A stretch of 64,000 nucleotides of DNA. Source: Thiotrichaceae bacterium. Its GTDB lineage: Bacteria > Pseudomonadota > Gammaproteobacteria > Beggiatoales > Beggiatoaceae. Shown one piece after another: positions 9,747-19,111 of this stretch. A model generated the notes under the pieces. The model ran no database searches. It was given only the letters and a program-made list of their open reading frames with translations, and had not been told where the DNA came from. The position numbers and the translations under genes were made by a program. Position 1 is the first letter of the stretch, and the number at the start of each line of letters is the position of its first letter. The stretch covers positions 62,001 to 126,000 of the forward strand of contig JAABRD010000010.1 of the NCBI GenBank assembly GCA_011391085.1, read 5' to 3'.

Positions 9747-11912
9747 CTAAGCTTTTTCGGCCAATCGTTGCAACAACGTTTGCTGTGCCGAAATGGGCGT
9801 GGCATCCGCCGGTGGTGTCAAGCGCGTATAATTTCCGTCACGGTCTAATACCCACGCCTGGGTATTATCTTGCAAATATAGCTTTAAACCTTCCTCGACG
9901 ATGCGCTTTTTCAAATCGGGATTTTCGACAGGATAACACTCTTCTACCCGTTTGGATAGATTGCGATCCATCCAATCGGCACTGGCACAAAATATCTCAG
10001 GGTGATCATCATTTTGAAAATAGTAGGTGCGGGTGTGTTCTAAAAAGCGTCCCACAATAGAACGTACCTGAATGTTTTCTGAAATCCCTGGAATTCCCGG
10101 CCTTAAACAACAAATCCCACGCACAATCAAGTCAATCTTCACGCCTGCCATTGAGGCTTTATATAAAGCACTAATCACCTCTGGTTCCGTCAACGCATTC
10201 ATTTTGGCCATGATATGCGCAGGCTTCCCTTGCCGGGCATTTTCGGCTTCCCGTTCAATGCGTTCCAGCATTCCTGTTTTCAACGTAAACGGCGATTGTA
10301 ACAACTTCCGCAACTTCGCCCCTTTTCCCAACGTGGTCAACTGCATAAACATTTTATGCACATCTTCCCCAATCTCCTTATCGCAAGTCAACAACCCATA
10401 ATCCGTATAGACTCGTGCCGTCCGGGCATGATAATTCCCCGTCCCCAAATGCACATAACGTCGCAATTTCTTGACTTCACGACGCACTATCAACAACATT
10501 TTGGCATGTGTTTTATAACCCACCACACCATAGACGACATGGGCACCCGCTTCTTGTAAACGAGTCGCTAACCGAATATTCTCCTCCTCATCAAACCGCG
10601 CCCGCAGTTCTATCACAACGGTGACTTCCTTATCCGCCCGGGCCGCTTGTACCAACGCATCAACCATCACCGAATCGGCCCCAGTGCGATATAAAGTCTG
10701 CTTGATGGCCAAGACTTGAGGGTCGGCGGCGGCTTGGCGCACCAAATCGATAACAGGGGCAAACGAGTGAAACGGGTGATGTAACAAAATATCACTCTCT
10801 CGAATACTCTCAAATAAGTTCCGTCCCAATCCGCGTGGCAAGCCGGGCGTGAAACTGGGATATTTTAAATCCGGACGATTCACCACATCTGGCAATGGTA
10901 ACAACCGATTCAAGTTCACTGGTCCATTGACTTGATATAAATCTTGACGACCTACCTTAAACTGTTTCAGGAGGAAGTTCACAGTTTGTTCCGGACAATT
11001 GTCTGCCACCTCTAATCGCACACTGTCCCCATAACGACGCCCTGGCAACTCACCTTGCAAGGCCCGTAATAAATCGTCCACCTCCTCCGTATCTACAAAT
11101 AACTCGCTATTTCGTGTCAACCGGAACTGATAACATCCCGTTACCTTCATACCAGGAAACAAATCTTCCACATGGGCATGAATGATGGATGATAAAAAAA
11201 CAAAATCGTATGGATGTTCAGATACCCCTTGAGGTAATTGCACAAACCGTGGCAAAGCCCGCGGTGCTTGCACGACCGCTAATCCACTTTCGCGTCCAAA
11301 CGCATCTTTACCTTCCAAGGACACGATAAAATTCAAACTTTTATTCAAAATCCGGGGAAACGGATGGGCGGGGTCTAAACCAATCGGACTTAAAATGGGC
11401 AACAGTTCTTCGCTAAAATATTCGCGGATCCACTGACTTTGCGCATTACTCCAGCAGTCTCGTTTGAGAAAATAAATGCCTTCCTTTTCCAACGCAGGAA
11501 ACAGACTTTCATTGAGTAAACGATACTGTTCATCTACAAATTGATGGGCTGCTACACCAATCCGGTTTAGCACGTCTTGAGGAGATAAGTTATCTTGACC
11601 AGAAGGCAAGGCACCAAACGCGGCCTGTTGCTTAAAAATAGCGACACGCACTTCAAAAAATTCGTCTAAGTTGGTGCTGGCAATCCCTAAAAATCGCAAC
11701 CGTTCCAATAACGGCATGGTGTGGTCGGTTGCCTGGGCCAACACGCGCCGATGAAACGCCAGTAAACTCAATTCGCGGTTGATGTACAATTCGGCACAAG
11801 AAAGGTCAAATTCCTGGTTTTCTCCAAAACTCACAACGTTTTTTCCTAAAATTGTGGCTGACTCTTTTTTGAGACATTTGGCAGCAATATCGTTATCTGT
11901 TTGAATAGTCAT
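9747..11912 (-). CDS. ppk1: Polyphosphate kinase 1
   Basis: This 721-residue protein makes polyphosphate reversibly from ATP. It shows the N-terminal domain (YINRELSLLAFHRRVL, ~42-57), a middle domain, and two C-terminal phospholipase-D-like domains. The phosphohistidine lies in GYKTHAKMLL, followed by VHLGTGNYHARTARVYTD; the second conserved histidine region is FLEHTRTYYF. Length and order are standard. Polyphosphate storage would suit the large-cell sulfur-bacterium guess, but the enzyme is widespread. No ppx neighbour is visible. The start is the ATG at 11912; ATG context is weak, and the upstream gap is filled by repeats. Confidence 0.96.
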   Translation of the reverse strand: MTIQTDNDIAAKCLKKESATILGKNVVSFGENQEFDLSCAELYINRELSLLAFHRRVLAQATDHTMPLLERLRFLGIASTNLDEFFEVRVAIFKQQAAFGALPSGQDNLSPQDVLNRIGVAAHQFVDEQYRLLNESLFPALEKEGIYFLKRDCWSNAQSQWIREYFSEELLPILSPIGLDPAHPFPRILNKSLNFIVSLEGKDAFGRESGLAVVQAPRALPRFVQLPQGVSEHPYDFVFLSSIIHAHVEDLFPGMKVTGCYQFRLTRNSELFVDTEEVDDLLRALQGELPGRRYGDSVRLEVADNCPEQTVNFLLKQFKVGRQDLYQVNGPVNLNRLLPLPDVVNRPDLKYPSFTPGLPRGLGRNLFESIRESDILLHHPFHSFAPVIDLVRQAAADPQVLAIKQTLYRTGADSVMVDALVQAARADKEVTVVIELRARFDEEENIRLATRLQEAGAHVVYGVVGYKTHAKMLLIVRREVKKLRRYVHLGTGNYHARTARVYTDYGLLTCDKEIGEDVHKMFMQLTTLGKGAKLRKLLQSPFTLKTGMLERIEREAENARQGKPAHIMAKMNALTEPEVISALYKASMAGVKIDLIVRGICCLRPGIPGISENIQVRSIVGRFLEHTRTYYFQNDDHPEIFCASADWMDRNLSKRVEECYPVENPDLKKRIVEEGLKLYLQDNTQAWVLDRDGNYTRLTPPADATPISAQQTLLQRLAEKA

Positions 11913-12356
11913 AATAGTTAATTACCTTGAGTAAAGAAATTCAGTAGTGTCGCAGGGGGTAACGCTAATTTCCTAGAAAATAGGGGAAACGCTGGACTAG
12001 AGGCTTTAGATAGGGGCAACGCTGGACTAGAGGCTTTAGCTAGGGGCAACGCTGGACTAGAGGCTTTAGCCGCAATGCCATTAAGTTAAGAAATATCCTA
12101 ACCATGTAGGGTGGATTAAGCGTCAGCGTATCCACCAGTGTCGGGGATGGTGGATACGCTAACGCTTAATCCACCCTACCTTAACTTAATGGCATTGAGG
12201 CTTTCGCCGGTGGTAGGCACGTCTATGCCTTTTCCACTGGACTAGAGGCTTTAGCCGGAGAAGGTGGCACGTCACCCGGCTGAAGCCTCTAATCCAGCCA
12301 TGGTTCTTCTCTCACTATCCGCTATCCGCTATCCGCTATCCACTATCCACTATCCG
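11913..12356. repeat. Repeat-filled gap: GGACTAGAGGC arms and a GTAGGGTGG hairpin
   Basis: No gene is seen. It holds three ~30-bp tandem units GGGGCAACGCTGGACTAGAG at about 11985-12072, a GTAGGGTGGATTAAGCG hairpin at 12106-12179 (arms differ at one position), the AATGCCATTAAG motif in both orientations, and a GGACTAGAGGC palindrome at about 12238-12297. It ends with a run of CTATCCGCTATCCACTATCC simple repeats at about 12315-12368 that reaches the 3' end of the next gene. Confidence 0.85.
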
Positions 12357-14468
12357 CTATCCGCTATCCAGCGGTTGTGGTCTCCCAAACATATAACCTT
12401 GCACATAATCTATCTTCAGTTCTTTCAGTTTGTCCACCACGTTGGGTTCCTCAACATGTTCAGCGATAGTTTGCAGGCGCATTTGATGGGCTATTTCATT
12501 GATAGATTTGACCACCGTATAATCGATGGGGTCGGCTATCATGTTTTTTATCAAACTCCCTTCAATTTTTAAAAAATCAATGGGTAGATTTTTGATATAA
12601 GAGAATGACGCTATTCCTGAACCAAAATTGTCCAGGGCAAAGCGGCATCCTAGTTTTTTCAAGGGTGTGATAAATTTTAAACTATCTGTCAAATTTGTCA
12701 AGACTGTGGTTTCATTAATTTCAAAGCAAATTTTATGCAGTGGAATACTTGTGTTTTGAAGGTAACTGGTTAAAGTGTCTAAAAATCTTTTGTCACTCAG
12801 GGAAGGACCAGAAATGTTAATCGTGTTAAAGTCCAGTTCGTCTAAACGTTGTGGATGCGAAGCCAGCCAAGTTAATACTGCACGTACCACCCATAAATCT
12901 AAATTGGCTAACAAGCTATAACGCCGGGCCACCGACAAAAATGCCCCAGGGGCAACTAATTGACCTTCTTGATTGTCCAGACGCAACAAGATTTCATAGT
13001 GTACTCCCCTGGCAGGGGGATGATGTAAGGACACAATAGGTTGATAAAACAAAGACAGCCCGTGTTCGTGTTCCAAACTCTCATGAATGAGGGAAACCCA
13101 TTGCACGTTATTATCTTGAGGAAACGAGATGTCGTTTTCTTGATAAACGTGAACCCGATTGCGCCCTGCATGTTTAGCCCGATAACAGGCGGCATCTGCC
13201 ATGGCTAACGCACTCTTAGGATTCAGATTTTTTAAGGAGGATAAACTGACCAGACCAATGGATAGACCAATGGAAAACGTATTTTTAGATTGTTCACTGC
13301 CACTCCAAAAGAATCTGAATTTTTCAATGGTTTGACAGAGTTCATTGGCTATATTTAAAGCGTCTGGTAGAGAACAATGTTCTAATAACAAACCAAATTC
13401 ATCTCCTCCTAAACGGGCCAAGGTGGCCCTTACATAAGTCGTTTGTTCCTGAACTTTCTCTTGTAACAACAACGCGACATCTCTTAATAACTGGTCGCCT
13501 GCTTCATGTCCGCAAGTGTCATTGACGATTTTAAACTGGTCTAAATCCAGATATAGCAACGCCTGTTCGGTCTCTTCTAAGGGAGATATTTGGAGGACTC
13601 GTTTCAGTTGGATGCTAAATTCATGGCGATTGTATAATCCTGTCAACGCATCATGGGTGGCTTTATAGGACAGTTCCTGAGTCATTTTGCGAGTTTCGGT
13701 CACATCGTGAAACACCACCACCACGCCAATGATATGCCCCTGACGATCATTAATGGGGGCCGCGGAGTCTTCGATGGCAAACCGTTGTTTTAAATCGCGG
13801 TGAACTAACACCGTATCGCTGGCCAATTCGATCACGGTACCCTCTTTCAAACAACGTTGTATCGGAAACACGATAGGTTGTTGGGAGTTCTCATTTAAAA
13901 TCGAAAAGACTTGATTTAGAGGTAAACCACGCGCTTCTTCAGAACTCCAGCCAGTCAACTTGGTGGCCACTACGTTTAAATATTCTACTTGGCCCCAGGC
14001 ATCGGTGGTAATCACTCCATCGCCAATGGAAGCGAGAGTCACTTGGGCCTTCTCTTTTTCTTCAAATAACGCTTCTTCAGCTTGCTTGGCTTGCAAGATA
14101 TAGTGAATCCGATTTCGTAACACATCCCAATTCACCGGTTTCGTGACATAATCAATGGCGCCTGCCGCATAGGCCCGGTCCACCCATTCACGTTCCACAA
14201 AGGAGGTTACCATCACAATCGGCAGATGTTTAGCTTGTGGAAATTGTTTAATCTGGGCACACGCGGCGACGCCATCTAAGACGGGCATATCCGCATCCAT
14301 TAGAATCAAATCTGGATGAGTCTTGAGAAAACACACGATGGCTTGTTGTCCATCTTCTGCAATGTCAACTTGATAGCCAAATTTTTGTAACACTTGTACT
14401 AGCAATCCACGAATCAGGGGGGCGTCATCTACCACTAGAATACGTGCTTGTTTGCTATTTGGGGTCAT
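12357..14468 (-). CDS. REC-PAS-GGDEF-EAL response regulator (c-di-GMP)
   Basis: A 703-residue modular signalling protein. Residues ~8-125 form a receiver domain (VVDDAP, LILMDADMPVLDG, VTKPV). Residues ~145-265 form a PAS domain. Residues ~270-440 form a GGDEF domain with an intact LARLGGDEFG, so diguanylate cyclase activity is plausible. No RxxD inhibitory site is visible just upstream of it. The EAL domain (~455-700) has EILLRL for EALLRW and DNFGSG for the usual DDFGTG. Loss of the second Asp should weaken metal binding and phosphodiesterase activity (inference). The last residues are encoded by the CTATCC simple repeat, so the C-terminus may have been altered by it. A sister REC-HPt gene lies directly upstream on the same strand. 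Confidence 0.92.
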   Translation of the reverse strand: MTPNSKQARILVVDDAPLIRGLLVQVLQKFGYQVDIAEDGQQAIVCFLKTHPDLILMDADMPVLDGVAACAQIKQFPQAKHLPIVMVTSFVEREWVDRAYAAGAIDYVTKPVNWDVLRNRIHYILQAKQAEEALFEEKEKAQVTLASIGDGVITTDAWGQVEYLNVVATKLTGWSSEEARGLPLNQVFSILNENSQQPIVFPIQRCLKEGTVIELASDTVLVHRDLKQRFAIEDSAAPINDRQGHIIGVVVVFHDVTETRKMTQELSYKATHDALTGLYNRHEFSIQLKRVLQISPLEETEQALLYLDLDQFKIVNDTCGHEAGDQLLRDVALLLQEKVQEQTTYVRATLARLGGDEFGLLLEHCSLPDALNIANELCQTIEKFRFFWSGSEQSKNTFSIGLSIGLVSLSSLKNLNPKSALAMADAACYRAKHAGRNRVHVYQENDISFPQDNNVQWVSLIHESLEHEHGLSLFYQPIVSLHHPPARGVHYEILLRLDNQEGQLVAPGAFLSVARRYSLLANLDLWVVRAVLTWLASHPQRLDELDFNTINISGPSLSDKRFLDTLTSYLQNTSIPLHKICFEINETTVLTNLTDSLKFITPLKKLGCRFALDNFGSGIASFSYIKNLPIDFLKIEGSLIKNMIADPIDYTVVKSINEIAHQMRLQTIAEHVEEPNVVDKLKELKIDYVQGYMFGRPQPLDSG

Positions 14469-14503
14469 GGGATAATGAGTTAATGAATGATGAATAATAA
14501 ATT

Positions 14504-14610
14504 CAGGAGTCCAAAGCGTAGCTTTGTCAGGTAACGGACAAAGCTACGCTTTGGACTCCTGGTTTTACTGCTTTGCCAAGTCACGGACAAAGCTACGCTT
14601 TGGACTCCTG
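14504..14610. repeat. CAGGAGTCCAAAGCGTAGC hairpin plus a duplicated arm
   Basis: A complete hairpin (14504-14561) is followed by a second copy of its right half (14582-14610). It separates two signalling genes. The sequence is a possible terminator for the REC-HPt gene. Confidence 0.75.
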
Positions 14611-14613
14611 GTT

Positions 14614-15357
14614 TTACTGATTCACTTGGTTCAAGGCGTCGCACACGCTACCCAATTCCATATCGAGTTGAGACAGACACGTAGAAATAGCCTCATGCGA
14701 ACCGGTTTGGGCAATGATTTCTAGCCGCTTACACAATTCACCGACCTTGGTGGCGCCCAGTTGTAAACTTTCACTTTTAAATTGATGCGCTTTCCGTCGC
14801 AATGCTTCACGGTCATGACTGGTTGCCAGTTGTTGCAACGCGAACAATTGTTGTGGCGCATATTTAGTGAATTGTTGAGTGAGTTGCAGAATCATTTCGG
14901 GTCCCATCACTTCTTCTAACTGTTTGATAACTTGACCATCTAGCGAAGGTACTTCAACCTCTTCTCGGGTAGCTTTAACCATAGGCAATGCACTGATCCA
15001 ACGGTCTAGCACGGCCCGGAGAGTGTTCAAAAAAACAGGTTTGGTCAGGCAGTCATTCATTCCCGCTTCTTCACAAGCCTGGTAATGTTCCGACGTGACA
15101 TAGGCAGTGAGGGCGATAATTGGCATGGGCGACTGGTCTTGAACTTGTTCACGACGACGAATCTCCCTGGTGGTGGTATAGCCATCTAAGACTGGCATAT
15201 CACAATCCATTAGCACCAAATCATATTCCCCGTGGTCTAAACAGACCAGTGCTTGTTGTCCATTTTCGGCCGTTTCTACTTGATGATTCAAATGTTTCAA
15301 CATCGTTGAAATCACTTCGCAATTAACGGGACTGTCTTCAACTAGCAAAATTTTCAC
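14614..15357 (-). CDS. REC-HPt two-component phosphotransfer protein
   Basis: This 247-residue protein has a receiver domain (~1-122: LLVEDSPVN, LVLMDCDMPVLDG, LTKPV) and a C-terminal HPt domain (~145-245) with the phospho-accepting histidine in RRKAHQFKSESLQLGA. The canonical HPt motif is HxLKGSS; here it is HQFKSES, so the histidine is kept but the lysine-glycine context is changed. It could relay phosphate between a hybrid kinase and the REC-GGDEF-EAL protein downstream (inference from proximity). The start is a GTG at 15355-15357, one base after the stop of the MoeB-like gene, so the two genes are very likely co-transcribed and translationally coupled. Confidence 0.9.
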   Translation of the reverse strand: MKILLVEDSPVNCEVISTMLKHLNHQVETAENGQQALVCLDHGEYDLVLMDCDMPVLDGYTTTREIRRREQVQDQSPMPIIALTAYVTSEHYQACEEAGMNDCLTKPVFLNTLRAVLDRWISALPMVKATREEVEVPSLDGQVIKQLEEVMGPEMILQLTQQFTKYAPQQLFALQQLATSHDREALRRKAHQFKSESLQLGATKVGELCKRLEIIAQTGSHEAISTCLSQLDMELGSVCDALNQVNQ

Positions 15358-15358
15358 G

Positions 15359-16105
15359 TTACTTTATACCTCCGCAGATTGGGCACTCTGGTTTCTTAAC
15401 CAATTTTACACTACACCATTCCATATTCAAAGCATCCAACAGTAACAAGCGTCCTGCTAACGTTTCGCCCACGCCCATCAACAATTTCATAGCTTCTAAC
15501 GCCTGCAAACTGCCAATCACGCCGACTAAGGGTGCCAATACTCCCGTTTGTGTGCAAGTCTCTTCGGGCAATTGGGCGGGATATAAACAACGATAACAGG
15601 GACTGTCAGGTAAATCACAGCGAAACACGGAAATTTGTCCTTCCATGCGGATGGCGGCCCCCGATACCAAAGGTATCTTTGTTTGTACACAAGCGTGATT
15701 GATGGCTAACCGAGTCGCTAAATTGTCGCTACAATCTAACACCACGTCAACTTGGGCCACGATTTCTACCAACGTGTCCTCCTCTAAACGTTGACACAGT
15801 GTGGTAACTTCAATTAGCGGATTTAATTCTAACAGTGCTTGGCGGGCCGATTCTACTTTGGGTTTACCAATGTCATCGGTGCTATGTAGAATTTGACGTT
15901 GCAAATTAGACAAATCCACCACATCAAAATCTGCCAACACTAAATGTCCTACCCCTGCTGCCGCTAAATACATAGCCGCAGGCGACCCTAATCCACCTAA
16001 ACCAATAATGAGGACTTTGGATGTTAATAAACGTTCTTGACCTTCTATGCCAATTTGAGGTAACAAAATTTGGCGACTATAGCGTAATAATTGGGCGTCG
16101 TCCAT
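15359..16105 (-). CDS. moeB: MoeB/ThiF/HesA-family adenylyltransferase
   Basis: A 248-residue E1-like enzyme that adenylates the C-terminal Gly-Gly of a sulfur-carrier protein (MoaD or ThiS). It shows the nucleotide site GLGGLGSPAAMYLAAAGVG, the conserved DFDVVDLSNLQRQ, and two zinc-binding CxxC pairs (CYRC near 170 and CPIC near the C-terminus). Its length equals that of MoeB. I start at the ATG at 16105 (MDDAQLLRYSRQ). The 16-residue upstream extension to 16153 is encoded by an ATTATTCATTATTC simple repeat and is not believable. No other molybdopterin or thiamine genes are adjacent, so MoeB versus ThiF is unsettled. Confidence 0.88.
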   Translation of the reverse strand: MDDAQLLRYSRQILLPQIGIEGQERLLTSKVLIIGLGGLGSPAAMYLAAAGVGHLVLADFDVVDLSNLQRQILHSTDDIGKPKVESARQALLELNPLIEVTTLCQRLEEDTLVEIVAQVDVVLDCSDNLATRLAINHACVQTKIPLVSGAAIRMEGQISVFRCDLPDSPCYRCLYPAQLPEETCTQTGVLAPLVGVIGSLQALEAMKLLMGVGETLAGRLLLLDALNMEWCSVKLVKKPECPICGGIK

Positions 16106-16313
16106 AATGAATAATGAATAATGAAGAATGGAAAATGACCTTGTGTGCAACATCGATTTCAGTGCGTGAACCAGTTGAAGCGTTGGAATAGAGGCTTTCG
16201 CCGCATTGTCATTGAGTTAAGCATTTGACGAAGACTGGCAGAAATCCGCTTTTTACCAACGTAACCGATTGATTTCATTAGGGCCGATTTGAATTTCACT
16301 TAATGTCTCATAT

Positions 16314-18689
16314 TTAATGCGGCACCTTAGCCGCTAACGGCCGATACATCAACCCATAAAACATCTCCAAATACCGTTGTGTCTCAGCCCGTTCCAAATT
16401 CGTGGCGTACTTCCAAAAACCATACACCCGTGATAATGTCATCAAACGTTCGGCATACAGTCGCCAATTATAACGACTTTGCACACGTTGCAACGCCCCG
16501 TTAGAAATTTGTTGCCAATACTCTGGGTGACTTTGGCAATGTTCAAAAAACTCGATTAGACGCGAGGTCACCTTTTCCCCATGATTCGGATCAATGTGAA
16601 ATCCCGAAATCCCATCTTGAATGATTTCTAACGGGCCACCGTAACAGGTAGCAAACGTTGGCAAGCCTGACGACATGGCTTCAATCACCGTCAAGCCAAA
16701 GGCTTCAAATAACGCCGGTTGTACAAATATACCACCTTTATCAGCGATGTAACGATATAATTCGCCTGCTAGACGTTTCTCCAAATGTTTACCTAGCCAA
16801 CGCACTTTCTCATCGAGTTGATAATGAGTCAACCACTCGTGCATCTTCCCAATTTGTTGACGTTCCTCCTCATCGGTAGAACGTTCGCTGTCAACGTGTC
16901 CGGCAATGACTAACAGATTGGCCCAATTTTGCAAGGCGGGACTCTGACCGTACCATTCTACTAGACTGGTGATATTTTTAATTCGATCCAGTCTCGCCAT
17001 CGTAAAGATAATTGGTTTATCACGATCACGATATTCACCACGACTCTCCGGTGAAGCACCTCCAAACACCAGTGACTCAATTTCTCCATGCAAGGCGGTC
17101 AACCGTTGTTCCGTTTGAGTATAGGGAAAATACACCGTCTCATCAGCCCCTGGGGAAACGATATTAAACTTGGGATCATAAACGTTAATACCATTGACCA
17201 CGCGGTACAAACCGGGCATAGCAAACCAACTATAACTTTCATATTGACCGACGCTGTGAAGGTTCCCGGCAATCTCTTGATGAGTGCTGGTAATCACAAA
17301 ATCCGCGGTATTCATAGCTATCAAATCGGCCGTAAATTGGGTCGCAAAATGATATTGGGCATCCAAATTTTTCCAGAATAAAGCGGAGTACAGATATTTG
17401 GTTTTTTCCAGGGCGTGGGCAATGGCACATTGAGTCACCTTCAACCGTTGTGAAACCAGAGTAGCAACCAGGTTGCCATCCGAATAATTACCAATAATTA
17501 AGTCTGGACGACCTCCAAAGTGGGCCAGTAATTCCTTTTCCACTTCCAGCGCAAAACGTTCCAAGTAGGGCCACACCGCAAATCGTGAAATCCAGTGGGG
17601 TATCACTCGCCCTTGTTCATCGCGAAACGGAATCCGTAAAATGACGGCATTATCGGTTCCCTTGATGGGTTCCAAACATTCGTCACAAGTGGTATTCCCG
17701 GCATCAGGAATTAAGCGCGAGACCACCACGATTTTCGGGAAAATGTCAAAACCCTGTTCATATAACCGTTGCCGCATCTCCTTTTCCAACGCTTGGACTT
17801 GGTCCAAAATATAGACCACTTGTCCCCCGGTATCTGGCAACCCTAACACGCCCGATTGCCCAAAATAACCATGTGGAGAAATAATAGCGACTTTGAAAAT
17901 CATCGGAATCCTGGCCAGAAAACGTTCCACCTGGCCAGGTTCGGGGGCCTGCAAAATATCTGACAACAAACCGAGAGTGTCCAATATGCGTTCCACCGTC
18001 CTCCCCCAGCCGGGTTCGAATCCGATCTCTTGCAGTCGGTGATAGACTTGTGACCAAGTGGCGGTCAAGGGCTGGGAAGATAAATATTTTTCTGCCTGGC
18101 GCAAGGCCTCACGTAATTTGCGAGGGGAGATAACTCGATCATTTAACATCAATGGTTGACCTTGATATTGATGAACATGTAAGAACTGAAAAATTAACTC
18201 ATCACCATCTTTTTTAGATAGTAATTGGTTACACAAATGCCGATTGAGAAATTCCACGCCTCGCCCAATCGACCGCGGTTCTGTCAATTTCGGAAATTCT
18301 CGATAAAAGGGGGCGAGGTCCACCTCTAGTACCCAATCGCTATCCTTTTGGGTTTTCTCAGGAACCCGTTCTTTGAAGCGCAAAAACGTGTTGATGTCAA
18401 TCCATTCGGGTTTCATCACATCAATATGAAACCGACAAAATTGCCAGTCGCCAGGCCCAGCCCGCACGACTAAGTATAGCCACGGATCAATGGCAATGGC
18501 TTCTTGAATATTACTCAACCAGCTAGCCAGTTCCGTGTCTTTCCAAGAGTCTTCCAAAGTTTCTTGGCAAAATTGTTCAAACCGATCACACACATCGGAA
18601 CGGAGAAACAAGTTGCGTTCGCCACCGACGAGGGGTCTAAAAATCAGATACAGGGCTTTCTGATAACGGTCTTCTTGAAAGAAATTCAT
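16314..18689 (-). CDS. sus: Sucrose synthase
   Basis: A 791-residue GT4-family enzyme that reversibly forms sucrose from NDP-glucose and fructose. The first ~260 residues are the SUS regulatory domains. The catalytic part opens with [20 protein letters not shown] and [11 protein letters not shown], as in plant and nitrifier sucrose synthases, and contains the GT4 E-x7-E motif EAFGLTVIE followed by [11 protein letters not shown]. Length matches bacterial and plant SUS. It lies upstream of no related gene on its own transcript, but a sucrose-phosphate synthase fusion is the next gene on the same strand, 422 bp away across a repeat cluster. Together they suggest sucrose is made and re-mobilised. 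Confidence 0.94.
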   Translation of the reverse strand: MNFFQEDRYQKALYLIFRPLVGGERNLFLRSDVCDRFEQFCQETLEDSWKDTELASWLSNIQEAIAIDPWLYLVVRAGPGDWQFCRFHIDVMKPEWIDINTFLRFKERVPEKTQKDSDWVLEVDLAPFYREFPKLTEPRSIGRGVEFLNRHLCNQLLSKKDGDELIFQFLHVHQYQGQPLMLNDRVISPRKLREALRQAEKYLSSQPLTATWSQVYHRLQEIGFEPGWGRTVERILDTLGLLSDILQAPEPGQVERFLARIPMIFKVAIISPHGYFGQSGVLGLPDTGGQVVYILDQVQALEKEMRQRLYEQGFDIFPKIVVVSRLIPDAGNTTCDECLEPIKGTDNAVILRIPFRDEQGRVIPHWISRFAVWPYLERFALEVEKELLAHFGGRPDLIIGNYSDGNLVATLVSQRLKVTQCAIAHALEKTKYLYSALFWKNLDAQYHFATQFTADLIAMNTADFVITSTHQEIAGNLHSVGQYESYSWFAMPGLYRVVNGINVYDPKFNIVSPGADETVYFPYTQTEQRLTALHGEIESLVFGGASPESRGEYRDRDKPIIFTMARLDRIKNITSLVEWYGQSPALQNWANLLVIAGHVDSERSTDEEERQQIGKMHEWLTHYQLDEKVRWLGKHLEKRLAGELYRYIADKGGIFVQPALFEAFGLTVIEAMSSGLPTFATCYGGPLEIIQDGISGFHIDPNHGEKVTSRLIEFFEHCQSHPEYWQQISNGALQRVQSRYNWRLYAERLMTLSRVYGFWKYATNLERAETQRYLEMFYGLMYRPLAAKVPH

Positions 18690-18732
18690 GGTTGTGGTTC
18701 CTATCTATTATAAAGCAAAGTTTTTTGCTGTT

Positions 18733-19100
18733 GGAGTACGGAATTTATTCCGTTGCCGTTGCCGTCGCCGTTGGAGTACGGAATTTATTCCGTTGCCGTT
18801 GGAGTCCGGAATTTATTCCGTTGCCGTTGGAGTACGGAATTTATTCCGTTGCCGTTGGAGTACGGAATTTACTCCGTTGCCGTTGGAGTACGGAATTTAT
18901 TCCGTTGCCGTTGGAGTCCGGAATTTATTCCGTTGCCGTTGGAGTCCGGAATTTATTCCGTTGCCCGTAGCGGAATAAATTCCGTACTCCAACATCAAAA
19001 CCACGGAATAAATTCCGGACTCCAACATCAACATCAAAACCACGGAATAAATTCCGTACTCCAACATCAAAACCACGGAATAAATTCCGGACTCCAACAG
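18733..19100. repeat. GGAGTACGGAATTTATTCCG cluster: eight forward and four inverted copies
   Basis: Eight copies of GGAGTACGGAATTTATTCCG (or GGAGTCCGG) occur, mostly with a 28-bp period and CGTTGCC spacers. Four inverted copies follow, separated by CAACATCAAAACCA spacers. The unit is itself palindromic (CGGAATTTATTCCG). The block could fold into a large cruciform between the two sucrose genes. The long ORFs over it are repeat artefacts. Confidence 0.88.
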
Positions 19101-19111
19101 CAAAATCAAAA

